A DNA stretch of 7,655 nt from Candidatus Bathyarchaeum sp. (lineage in GTDB: Archaea; Thermoproteota; Bathyarchaeia; Bathyarchaeales; Bathyarchaeaceae): contig SOJY01000075.1 of NCBI GenBank assembly GCA_004376385.1, forward strand, positions 1 through 7,655. The letters are read 5' to 3'. Below, piece after piece: positions 1 to 6,216 of this stretch. The notes under the pieces were generated by a model. That model saw only the letters and a list, made by a program, of their open reading frames with translations, did no database searches and was not told the origin of the DNA. How positions within the stretch are numbered: the first letter of the stretch is position 1; the number at the start of each line of letters is the position of its first letter. The position numbers were made by a program, and so were the translations under genes.

Positions 1-1
1 T

Positions 2-94
2 GAAACCTCTATTAACTATCTGACAATTGTCTTGGTAATCGGTACAGCAATCTTAGTAGCTTTGGAACTCTTAGTAGTTTTAAAACTTATATGA
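2..94 (+). CDS. C-terminal end of a membrane-anchored protein (partial)
   Basis: An open frame runs from the window edge to a TGA at 92-94 and encodes 30 residues. It begins ETSINYLTIV and ends LLVVLKLI. From about residue 6 to the end it is almost entirely hydrophobic with one Glu, which looks like a terminal transmembrane helix or C-terminal membrane anchor. The start lies outside the window, so family and function cannot be named. The opposite strand is also open here, but its product lacks any recognisable pattern, so I favour this strand. Because only one short helix is visible, chance cannot be excluded. Confidence 0.4.
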   Translation, partial: ETSINYLTIVLVIGTAILVALELLVVLKLI

Positions 95-158
95 AGATTT
101 TGAACCTCCATTAACTTTCCCACCGCTTTCCCTCTCAATAAAGAGGGGACCATTCTAG

Positions 159-471
159 TCAAAACAAGCACAAGCATTAAAAAACTTGTATAACGATTCC
201 ATTCAAGCACTGATATGCAAAAGATATTCCTCTTGCAAACAATATCTTGGACATGTCCTTTAATCTCGCAAACCTATGGAGCCTTTGCTTAAAAGCAAAC
301 GAGAAATCAGCAATCTCCAGTTTGACAATAGCAAATATCCGTCTAGTCATCGACAGCTTAGAACAAATACAGCAACACACGCACGAAATCGCTAGTATCT
401 CAATTGACCGCGCCGAAGCTGCTGATGCAAGGACTTCCACACCAGATTCGTCCTCAAAGGCAAAGCACTAA
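159..471 (+). pseudogene. Decayed PhoU-like domain remnant (frameshifted)
   Basis: Two plus-strand frames read together resemble the three-helix PhoU fold found in archaeal phosphate-uptake regulators. The first piece (159-221) contains ALKNLYNDSIQALICK. The second (214-471) continues with KDIPLANNILDMS and later SLEQIQQHTHEIASISIDRA, which matches the PhoU pattern SLERIxxHxxxIAxIAI. Joining them needs a one-base shift near 214-222. A TAG at 156-158 closes the frame upstream, and only 64 bases separate that from the preceding gene, so the usual N-terminal half (often an AbrB-like DNA-binding domain) is absent. The tail after the helices is Ser/Thr-rich and ends at TAA. The second piece could be read alone from TTG 247 as a 74-residue protein. 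I judge it a relic. The family call rests on pattern memory only. Confidence 0.4.
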
Positions 472-524
472 ATCTTCGGGAAGAAATTGGGACCTATGAG
501 ACCTTAAATTACTCGATTTTTACG

Positions 525-806
525 TTACGCGCTTATGGTAATGATGTGTTTCTTTTGAACATGCTTGTGTCCACATTCACATTCAAAACCTATTATCTTG
601 TTTCTGCGAACTATCTCACGCCACCCCTTAGCACTGCATAACCTATTTTGCTTGTGAACTTTCCATAAAGTTTCAGCCTCTTTCCGAGTCAACGGAACAA
701 CACGCTTCGCCGACAACAAAAACCATGCAGTAACAAAACCCAAACTCAACCATATGGCAGGTATTAACACTCCTGAACTGAGCAAAGCTTCCAAGATTTG
801 TGCCAT
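525..806 (-). CDS. Small membrane protein with C-terminal Cys/His cluster
   Basis: This encodes 93 residues from ATG 806, or 96 from an in-frame GTG at 815; the stop is TAA. Counting from the GTG, residues 12-36 form one hydrophobic transmembrane helix, followed by a basic, soluble segment (RKEAETLWKVHKQ) predicted to be helical. The C-terminal third carries Cys60, then Cys79-Glu-Cys81-Gly-His83-x-His85, a plausible metal site of zinc-ribbon type. I recognise the layout (one helix, then a helix with W and H, then a CxCGxxH tail) as resembling small hypothetical proteins of uncultured archaea, but no function is known to me. A TATA-like box at 854-863 lies at a suitable distance. GTGAG just before ATG 806 is a weak ribosome-binding site. 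The gene stands alone. Confidence 0.7.
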   Translation of the reverse strand: MAQILEALLSSGVLIPAIWLSLGFVTAWFLLSAKRVVPLTRKEAETLWKVHKQNRLCSAKGWREIVRRNKIIGFECECGHKHVQKKHIITISA

Positions 807-853
807 ATCTCTCACGCCACTATATATCTACAGGCTAAAAAACTGCGAAAAAT

Positions 854-863
854 CCTTTTAAAC
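854..863 (-). promoter_or_regulatory. Archaeal TATA-like box for the small membrane protein
   Basis: On the minus strand this reads GTTTAAAAGG. Its centre is about 43 bases before GTG 815 and 52 before ATG 806. With the usual archaeal spacing of about 26 bases, transcription would start near 832 and leave a leader of roughly 17-26 bases. The call rests on motif and spacing only. Confidence 0.4.
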
Positions 864-1045
864 TATATGAATCTGTAATATAGATACACATGCATGAACG
901 ACGATTTTTTTAGACACCCTTTTTCAAAGAAAACGTTTGACTGCCCATTACCTGAATAAACATAGAAAAATTTCAGCAACACCCTAGACTCGAAGCATAT
1001 TAGGAGACTAATAATACTTCATTGTTGAAAACAACCTTTTTTCAG

Positions 1046-1069
1046 AAAAACATGGAAAGCACACAAAAA
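1046..1069 (-). terminator. T-tract terminator downstream of fibrillarin
   Basis: On the minus strand two T5 runs (complementary to A-runs at 1065-1069 and 1046-1050) lie 11-34 bases beyond the fibrillarin stop codon. Archaeal RNA polymerase terminates at such T-runs without needing a strong hairpin. A short inverted repeat (TTGTT/AACAA, 1022-1034) lies just beyond. The rest of the gap (816-1079) holds another 6-bp hairpin at 998-1013 with a GAGA tetraloop on the plus strand, and no gene I can support. Confidence 0.35.
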
Positions 1070-1079
1070 TGTTACTTGA

Positions 1080-1772
1080 TTATTTCTGGGCAACAACCAT
1101 GGCATGTGCTTTGTCAAAGGGTTCAAGTCCAATAACCTCGTTGATCCGGAATCCCCTAGCCTCCAAGACAGCAATCTCATTCTTGAAAACCACAGACGGC
1201 TCCTTCGTAACATCTATACTCTGAGCCTTAATCGCCAACATAACCCAGCCACCATCAGCCAAAAACATGTCAGCGTTATCCGCCAAAACCCGAGCCTGCT
1301 CAGGCTGAGCCACATCACAGTAGATATCATCCACACGCTCCATCATCCGCGAATAGGTTTCCGGCAACCTCGCATCTGCTAGTATAGGCGACATGTTATA
1401 ACGTAAAACGCAAACACTGTTAACCAGATCTCTCAGGGAACGCGAAGCAAACTCGACACAATATACATGCCCCTCTTCGCCAACAATGTCAGAAACGTGG
1501 CTTGCCGTTGTTCCTGAAGCCGCACCCAGATACAGCACCCTCTGGTTAGGATAGATTGGCACAGTCTCTAAACCCTTGAGTATGACAGCCGCTAACTTGC
1601 TTCTGTACGGATCCCAGAGCCTGTATTCATCACCCTTAAACTTGACGAGACGCTCCCCATAAACGGCTTTTCCATGAACCAAGTTCTTGGTACCTAACTT
1701 TCGGGAGCCATCCTCCAGAGTAACCCAGTAAATCTCTGGAAAAAGGGGATGAGCCTTAACGTTTACGCCCAC
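1080..1772 (-). CDS. flpA: Fibrillarin-like rRNA/tRNA 2'-O-methyltransferase
   Basis: This is the catalytic subunit of the archaeal box C/D RNP. It transfers methyl groups from S-adenosylmethionine to ribose 2'-OH at sites chosen by guide RNAs. From GTG 1772 the protein has 230 residues, the normal size for archaeal fibrillarin. The SAM-binding motif YLGAASGTT is at residues 81-89, the acidic residue after beta-2 is in YCVEFA (Glu107), and DVAQPEQA is at 153-160. AIKAQSIDVT is at 180-189 and DKAHAMV is near the end. Lys59, Asp153, Lys182 and His223 fit the family's K-D-K-H active-site tetrad. The GTG is chosen because GGAG lies 8 bases before it and because it gives the family length. The open frame continues upstream to 1892, but that part only shadows the Nop5 tail. 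The gene overlaps nop5 by 17 bases, implying coupled translation. Confidence 0.96.
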   Translation of the reverse strand: MGVNVKAHPLFPEIYWVTLEDGSRKLGTKNLVHGKAVYGERLVKFKGDEYRLWDPYRSKLAAVILKGLETVPIYPNQRVLYLGAASGTTASHVSDIVGEEGHVYCVEFASRSLRDLVNSVCVLRYNMSPILADARLPETYSRMMERVDDIYCDVAQPEQARVLADNADMFLADGGWVMLAIKAQSIDVTKEPSVVFKNEIAVLEARGFRINEVIGLEPFDKAHAMVVAQK

Positions 1773-3018
1773 GTTTCTTTCTCCGTGGATACTTTCTTTC
1801 AGAGAAGTTTCTGCTTGGAGACCTCTTTGTTGGCGGGGGAGGTGGCGGAGGCTTCTCGTATCTTTCCTGTATCTCACTGACTCTCTTGTCAAGGTCAGCT
1901 TTCAATTCGTCTCCAGCATATTTGCCCCTGAACGCATCAACTCGGGCAGCTATAGCCAATTTTCCAGCCAAGGCTCGAGCAATCTTTCCCCGTTGCCAAC
2001 GCTTCCCATCGTGGATAAGAGGATGCTGAAAGATTATCCCATGCTTAGGGGGACGCGCCTTTGTCTTCAATGATCTAAAGAGAGCTTTCTCAGCTCCCAA
2101 GACTTGTATTGTGCTCGCCGGCAACTTAGCCAAGTTCATCAGTCCCCCGGCAAGAGCTACCAAACGAGCCCCCAAGAGTGAACCACCTATTGCCCGCGTG
2201 TTTGGGGCAACTTCCTCCATAACCGAGTCCACGTAATTCTCTAACGATTGCCGTACACTATAAAGCTCAAGGACATTTCCACACATAGCTTGAATCTGAG
2301 CTAGGTCTTTATCTCCTAAATCGGCGCCCATAGATGCCGCAGCGACCTTAGCTATCGCTTCAGATTTAGCTTTTGGCAATCCCTCATTCTCTAGGTTCTC
2401 AGCAGTGAAGTTTTCTCTTGTTCCGAGGTTAACTACGAGACGAGCGTAAGTTTCGTGCTTGTCAAGTAGCCTATCCAACTCCGGATAGTGGAGTCCAAAC
2501 CACTCCCGTAATCGGTTCATGAAAAGATTCAGCGATTTATCTAGGTCGTCAACTGTTTGGACCGCCTGAGCCACCAGCAAGTCTCGCCTTTCAATGGTTT
2601 TCTTCACTTTCATCTTAGCAAGTTCAATAGAAACAGTGTGAACCCGCACACGAAGCTGCTCCGGCTTTTCCACAAACTCTAACTCCACGGCAAACTTTTC
2701 CAAGTTTTCGCGAAGCAGTTTACCCGCCTTTGAAGAAGCTTCTGCAGTCACTTCAATGTTCAGCTTTTCACGAGCACTTCTAGCCATTTCTTGATTCTCA
2801 AAAACAAAATGTGTGTAACCTTTAGCCCGCAATTTATCAACCAAACTTGAGATTTCCTCGATTACATTTCCCTCTTCCATCTTCCTGAGCCTTTCAGCCG
2901 TTTCCAGCGGGTCTTTTGGGAAGAAGACTTGCTCGACAAGTTCGTTGTCTTCGCCGAAACCAAATACGCCCATTACAGATTCTACTATTGTAGCTTTCAC
3001 AAGTTTCCCATCCATCAT
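1756..3018 (-). CDS. nop5: Nop5 (Nop56/58 homologue), box C/D RNP core protein
   Basis: Nop5 is the scaffold of the archaeal C/D RNP. It binds fibrillarin through its N-terminal domain, dimerises through a central coiled coil, and grips the L7Ae-kink-turn RNA through the Nop domain. The 420-residue product shows all three parts: an alpha/beta N-terminal region (about 1-120), a helical, charged coiled-coil region (about 120-265), and the Nop signature starting at Ala271 (APNTRAIGGSLLGARLV, then GAEKALFRSLK and PPKHGIIFQHPLI, to about 335). The C-terminus has a run of seven prolines (390-396) and then an Arg/Lys/Ser tail ending RRKKRGRKR, typical of an RNA-contacting disordered tail. Two adjacent ATG codons (3018, 3015) compete as start, and no clear Shine-Dalgarno precedes either, so the mRNA may be nearly leaderless. 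It is first in the operon with fibrillarin. Confidence 0.96.
   Translation of the reverse strand: MMDGKLVKATIVESVMGVFGFGEDNELVEQVFFPKDPLETAERLRKMEEGNVIEEISSLVDKLRAKGYTHFVFENQEMARSAREKLNIEVTAEASSKAGKLLRENLEKFAVELEFVEKPEQLRVRVHTVSIELAKMKVKKTIERRDLLVAQAVQTVDDLDKSLNLFMNRLREWFGLHYPELDRLLDKHETYARLVVNLGTRENFTAENLENEGLPKAKSEAIAKVAAASMGADLGDKDLAQIQAMCGNVLELYSVRQSLENYVDSVMEEVAPNTRAIGGSLLGARLVALAGGLMNLAKLPASTIQVLGAEKALFRSLKTKARPPKHGIIFQHPLIHDGKRWQRGKIARALAGKLAIAARVDAFRGKYAGDELKADLDKRVSEIQERYEKPPPPPPPTKRSPSRNFSERKYPRRKKRGRKR
1781..1784 (-). promoter_or_regulatory. Ribosome-binding site fixing the fibrillarin GTG start
   Basis: GGAG on the minus strand is followed by an 8-base spacer (AAAGAAAC) and then GTG at 1772-1770. 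It lies inside the codons for the basic tail of Nop5. No ATG exists in the fibrillarin frame near the expected N-terminus, so this site decides the start. Confidence 0.6.
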
Positions 3019-3047
3019 TGAATCATATTACAGTACGTTTCCTAACC

Positions 3048-3055
3048 TTTATCTT
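3048..3055 (+). promoter_or_regulatory. TATA-like box in the nop5/pyrD divergent promoter region
   Basis: TTTATCTT on the plus strand lies about 40 bases before the pyrD ATG. A start site near 3077 would leave a short leader containing GAGGG (3081-3085), which sits 6 bases before the ATG. The same position read on the minus strand (AAGATAAAGG) is about 33 bases before the nop5 ATG and could serve that gene as well. The 73-base gap must hold both promoters. Evidence is motif and spacing only. Confidence 0.35.
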
Positions 3056-3091
3056 GGCAGTGGATAACTCTTACTGCAAAGAGGGCTCCAA

Positions 3092-4006
3092 ATGGAGAAT
3101 CGCATTGCCACCGAAATAGCTGGACTGAAACTTGCTAACCCCACCATGCTCGCCGCGGGAATCCTAGGGTACACAGGATTATCCATGAAAAGTGTAATAG
3201 AAGCGGGAGCTGGAGCCGTTGTAACAAAAACGATGGGACTAGAACCACGAACTGGCTACCCCAACCCAACCGTTGTCCAGACTAACTGCGGCTTACTCAA
3301 CGCCATGGGTCTACCAAACCCAGGAATCAGACACTTCAAAGAAGAACTGAATAAACTAAAAAACACCAGAGCCCCTACTATCTTAAGCATTTACGGTTCT
3401 TCACCTGAAGAATTCGCTAACGTCGCTGAAATCGCAGTCAACATTGGAGCGGATGCTCTAGAGTTGAACGTGTCCTGTCCACACGTCAAAAAAGCCGGAG
3501 CAGAGATTGGATGCGACCCTTTACTGCTGGCAGAAATTGTGAAAGAAGTAAAGAAGCGGGTTGACATACCCGTGATTGTCAAGTTGACCCCAAACGTCGC
3601 AAACATAGGTGAAATTGCTAAATCTGCTGAGGAAGCTGGGGCAGACGCAATAACAGCCGTAAACACTGTTAAGGCTATGGCAATCGAAATCGAAACATGT
3701 AGACCCATTCTAGCCAACAAGTTCGGCGGATTATCCGGACCCGCCATAAAACCCATCGCCGTCAGATGCGTATACGATGTTTACAGGTCGGTCAATGTTC
3801 CAGTCATCGGTTGCGGTGGAATAACCAGTTGGCAGGACGCCGTTGAATTCATGCTGGCGGGAGCCTCTGCGGTTCAGATAGGAACAGCCGTCGCCTTCAA
3901 AGGAGTAGGGGTCTTCAATTCTGTCGCTAAGGGAATCCAAGATTATCTTGAGAGAAAGGGCTTCAAGAACGTGAAAGAACTCGTGGGTCTAGCTCACAAA
4001 TTCTAG
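3092..4006 (+). CDS. pyrD: Dihydroorotate dehydrogenase, class 1B catalytic subunit
   Basis: This enzyme oxidises dihydroorotate to orotate, the fourth step of pyrimidine synthesis, in the cytoplasm using FMN. The 304-residue product is a full-length TIM barrel. The active-site segment ELNVSCPH has Cys129 as the catalytic base, which marks class 1 rather than the Ser-using membrane class 2. FMN and substrate contacts are expected at Lys46 (VVTKTM), the Asn70 loop (NAMGLPNPG), Lys164 (VIVKLTPN), Asn191 (AVNTVKAM), GGLSGPAIKP (212-221), IGCGGI (239-244) and VQIGTAV. The start is supported by GAGGG with a 6-base spacer. Class 1B needs the PyrK electron-transfer subunit, and a pyrK gene is present but 2.3 kb downstream. 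The gene is divergent from nop5 across a 73-base gap. Confidence 0.95.
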   Translation: MENRIATEIAGLKLANPTMLAAGILGYTGLSMKSVIEAGAGAVVTKTMGLEPRTGYPNPTVVQTNCGLLNAMGLPNPGIRHFKEELNKLKNTRAPTILSIYGSSPEEFANVAEIAVNIGADALELNVSCPHVKKAGAEIGCDPLLLAEIVKEVKKRVDIPVIVKLTPNVANIGEIAKSAEEAGADAITAVNTVKAMAIEIETCRPILANKFGGLSGPAIKPIAVRCVYDVYRSVNVPVIGCGGITSWQDAVEFMLAGASAVQIGTAVAFKGVGVFNSVAKGIQDYLERKGFKNVKELVGLAHKF

Positions 4007-4041
4007 AAGATAATCTTTCGAAGAATTGTTGGCTAGCATTG

Positions 4042-4103
4042 CAGTTTAGCCATTTCGATCAATTTGATGATTGAACTTGTTGGCGCTCAAGACTGCTAAA
4101 TTG
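4042..4103 (+). repeat. Imperfect inverted repeat downstream of pyrD
   Basis: CAGTTTAGC (4042-4050) can pair with GCTAAATTG (4095-4103) as nine RNA pairs including one G-U, around a 44-base loop that contains smaller complementary pieces (TCAAT/ATTGA). It lies in the pyrD 3' untranslated region. It may be part of an RNA fold or chance, since a loop of this size makes one 9-bp stem weak evidence. Confidence 0.3.
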
Positions 4104-4116
4104 GAGTTTTTCTAAC

Positions 4117-4166
4117 AGCAGTATTCCCTTTTTTGGAATAATGCTTCAGTCTGAATACTGCTTTTT
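4117..4166 (+). terminator. 10-bp hairpin followed by T5, probable pyrD terminator
   Basis: AGCAGTATTC (4117-4126) and GAATACTGCT (4153-4162) are perfect reverse complements, 10 bp with a 26-base loop, followed directly by T-run 4162-4166. T6 also lies inside the loop (4129-4134). The 5' arm can instead pair locally, TATTCC (4122-4127) with GGAATA (4135-4140), so two folds compete. It sits about 110-160 bases past the pyrD stop and just before the glycosyltransferase, so it could end the pyrD transcript or act in the next gene's leader region. Confidence 0.45.
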
Positions 4167-4169
4167 ATC
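4162..4169 (+). promoter_or_regulatory. TATA-like box before the glycosyltransferase
   Basis: TTTTTATC, centred about 37 bases before the ATG at 4203, would place transcription start near 4192 with a leader of about 10 bases, consistent with the absence of a Shine-Dalgarno. It shares TTATCTT with the pyrD box and overlaps the T-run of the hairpin just upstream. Confidence 0.35.
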
Positions 4170-4202
4170 TTTCGTGACCGACCCAAAAGTTGGTTCTTAG
4201 CT

Positions 4203-4895
4203 ATGATTGAACATAATGGCATTGAGGAAACTCTGGTAATAGTTGCTACATTAAACGAAGAGACTGGTTTAGGTCCTACTTTAACTGAAGTTAAAAGCTC
4301 GTTAGAGAATCCTCTTTGTCTGGTGGTTGATGGCCGAAGCACTGATCGTACAGTTGAAGTTGCCAAGGAATGTGGAGCCCAAATCCTCTTTCAGAAAGGT
4401 ATGGGAAAAGGCGATGCAATAGCAACTGCAATCGGACATACTAAAGGGCTGAAAGTGAAGTATGTAGCGTTAATTGATGCTGATTACACATACCCCGCCA
4501 AGCACCTGTCAACCATGATTAAGATTCTTGAAGGAAACCCGAAAATTGGGATGGTTTGTGGAAACAGATTAAATAATCAACTAAAACTTGATGTAATGCC
4601 CAATGTTTTTCATTTAGGAAATAGGTTTCTATCTTTTACACACAGTCTTTTGAATGGTGTTGATTTGGATGATCCACTTACTGGATTGAGGGTAGTTCGC
4701 CAAGAAATTGTAAACAATTGGCACCCAAAATCCAAAGGTTTCGATATTGAAGTTGAATTAAATCATCTAGTGGCGAATAAAGGATACCGTATAGTCGAAA
4801 TCCCAATAGAATATAGAGCTAGGCTTGGAGAAAAAAAATTAGCACCCATACACGGCTTCACCATTTTCAAGCGGATACTAACAGAGAGCATATGA
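4203..4895 (+). CDS. Family 2 glycosyltransferase, dolichyl-phosphate mannose synthase-like
   Basis: This is a GT-A fold, family 2 glycosyltransferase of 230 residues. It probably moves a sugar from a nucleotide donor to a polyprenyl phosphate or a cell-surface glycan at the inner face of the membrane. The N-terminal nucleotide-binding strand reads VIVATLNEE (12-20), VVDGRSTDRT is at 41-50, GMGKGDAI is at 66-73, and the metal-binding DAD is at 92-94 in LIDADYTYP. DDPLTGLRV and FDIEVEL follow in the order seen in DPM1-type enzymes. There is no transmembrane segment or GtrA-like tail, so it is the short soluble form. Donor and acceptor cannot be told from sequence. Codons look richer in A/T endings than pyrD by eye. 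It ends in TGA 6 bases from the convergent radical SAM gene. Confidence 0.88.
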   Translation: MIEHNGIEETLVIVATLNEETGLGPTLTEVKSSLENPLCLVVDGRSTDRTVEVAKECGAQILFQKGMGKGDAIATAIGHTKGLKVKYVALIDADYTYPAKHLSTMIKILEGNPKIGMVCGNRLNNQLKLDVMPNVFHLGNRFLSFTHSLLNGVDLDDPLTGLRVVRQEIVNNWHPKSKGFDIEVELNHLVANKGYRIVEIPIEYRARLGEKKLAPIHGFTIFKRILTESI

Positions 4896-4901
4896 AACGG
4901 T

Positions 4902-6091
4902 TCACTTATCCGTCCTATACGCGTCTACAGACTTGGCTAGCTCCTCCACTTCTTTAGGATGAGCAAACAAAGAGCATGGCGTGCCTCGTTTTCAAGAAGT
5001 CCCTCGCTCTCGCGAATCTTTGTGAAGAGTGGACTGGCAAACCCTTTACGTAAAGTTGCGGTAGTGAGGTTATGTGTAGCCACGTTCGAGACAGGACAAG
5101 GTGTTAGATCACCTGCTGGCGTAACATGAGCGAATCCTCTGCCTGCGGATACGCATCCTCCAAAGTATTCTTCATCCCCTGGCGAATGAATAATGTAGAT
5201 TGGCTTTGTTTCACGGTACCTAATTATTTGTGCCCGAAATTCTGATTGTTCCTCTTTGGTGAGCATAAGAAAATGATCATTTTGTTCAGTCAACTTGTTC
5301 TCACTATTCTTGTTGTTGATGCCAGTTTCAGGTGCCGACATAACAGGGATATATTCGATGAAGAGGGCTGCGCGTACTCCTTGAGCAATCAAGTCATCGA
5401 TGCGTTTGGGGTTCATCCAATATTTGTAGTTGAGGCGTGTGATTGTTGCTGAGATTCCGTTGGGTGTCCCTATCGTGCTCAGTCGCCTGAGTGTGCTTGT
5501 CGCCTTTTGGTAAACTCCTTGACCTCTTCTCATGTTTGTAGCTTCTTTCCCGCCGTCTATGCTTACGATTATGGCAGTGTTGGACAAACGTTTTAGGCGC
5601 TCAAAATCGCTTTCCATAGTGGCTGTACCGTTGGTAAAAATTATGAAACATCTATCCTTGAACGTTTCACAAAGCTCAATTAACCTTGGAAAAAGAAAAG
5701 GTTCACCACCCGCCAAAAAGAAGCCAAATACGCCCAGCTCACTAGCCTCAGAGATGATGTATTTCCATCATTTCCAACCGAGTTGAGGTTTTTTCTTTCT
5801 CTTTCGCTCTGTGTCTTTGTGGCAAGTAATGCCTGAGGCTGCAACAAAACATCCGGAGCAACTAAGATTACACTGCTGAGTGAGACTAAGTATTAAGGCT
5901 GGGGGTACCTTCAAACCGTTCAGCTCCGATTCCTTACGCAATTGCATAGCTTCAGTATAGGCACGAAGGAGTGAGCTTGCCGACCGGAGATATCTTGGAT
6001 GACGTAATGCCCAAGGTAGAAATAGGCGATAAAAAGCTGGACCAAAGGGATTCTTATGTAATACTTGAGTTATCCATTGCATTTGTTTCAC
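4902..6091 (-). pseudogene. Radical SAM/SPASM-like protein, broken by in-frame TGA and a frameshift
   Basis: Read from GTG 6091 (an ATG also lies at 6082) the gene gives a 396-residue radical SAM protein if two lesions are repaired. The [4Fe-4S] motif CNLSCSGC is at residues 74-81 (CX3CX2C). Codon 108 is TGA (5768-5770), after LGWK. The same frame continues WKYIISEASELG and then AGGEP (127-131), the SAM-contact motif. C-terminal cysteines Cys313 (FGGC) and Cys332 (TPCP) suggest an auxiliary cluster. At 4984-4985 one base seems lost from a G run (GAGGCACG). Restoring it gives NEGTPCSLFAHPKEVEEL, with Cys373, ending at TGA 4902-4904. Without repair, a spurious tail ends at 4937. Substrate is unknown; relatives modify peptides or cofactors. 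It could be a pseudogene or carry sequencing errors. Confidence 0.85.
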
Positions 6092-6118
6092 TTGAAACCT
6101 ACCATTATTAGTTTACAC

Positions 6119-6126
6119 TATAAAAT
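6119..6126 (-). promoter_or_regulatory. TATA box of the radical SAM gene
   Basis: ATTTTATA on the minus strand is centred about 32 bases before GTG 6091 and 41 before ATG 6082. The expected start site near 6097 leaves a very short leader. It is the cleanest archaeal TATA element in the window, so the broken gene may still be transcribed. Confidence 0.5.
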
Positions 6127-6216
6127 TATTGACATCTTCATCCCTCGATTCAAAAGAATCAAACTTATCAAGAAACAGTGAAGTGAAAAAGTCAGTTCGA
6201 GGTACGTGCCATTATC

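Noticed and set aside
16..440. Open frames on the minus strand at 16-210 and 177-440
   Set aside because: Their products have no recognisable motif or balanced composition, while the plus strand shows a membrane helix and a PhoU-like pattern in the same bases.
1117..1128. tRNA T-arm-like string GGGTTCAAGTCC on the plus strand
   Set aside because: It lies inside fibrillarin codons (LEPFDK region on the other strand), and no matching acceptor, D or anticodon arms are found.
1773..1892. N-terminal extension of fibrillarin by 40 residues
   Set aside because: The frame is open, but the extension is Arg-rich shadow of the Nop5 tail. The family length and the GGAG site both fit GTG 1772.
3391..3940. 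Minus-strand open frames inside pyrD
   Set aside because: They lie opposite strongly conserved pyrD motifs and are shadows of that gene.
4893..4904. Genome-wide reassignment of TGA to an amino acid
   Set aside because: TGA ends the glycosyltransferase and the restored radical SAM frame at positions that give sensible protein ends.
5768..5770. Selenocysteine at the in-frame TGA of the radical SAM gene
   Set aside because: No SECIS-like structure can be placed, the only 3' space is the glycosyltransferase gene, the position is not a known cysteine of the family, and a second lesion exists in the same gene.
5246..5786. Plus-strand open frames opposite the radical SAM gene
   Set aside because: They are antisense shadows of the conserved radical SAM core on the minus strand.
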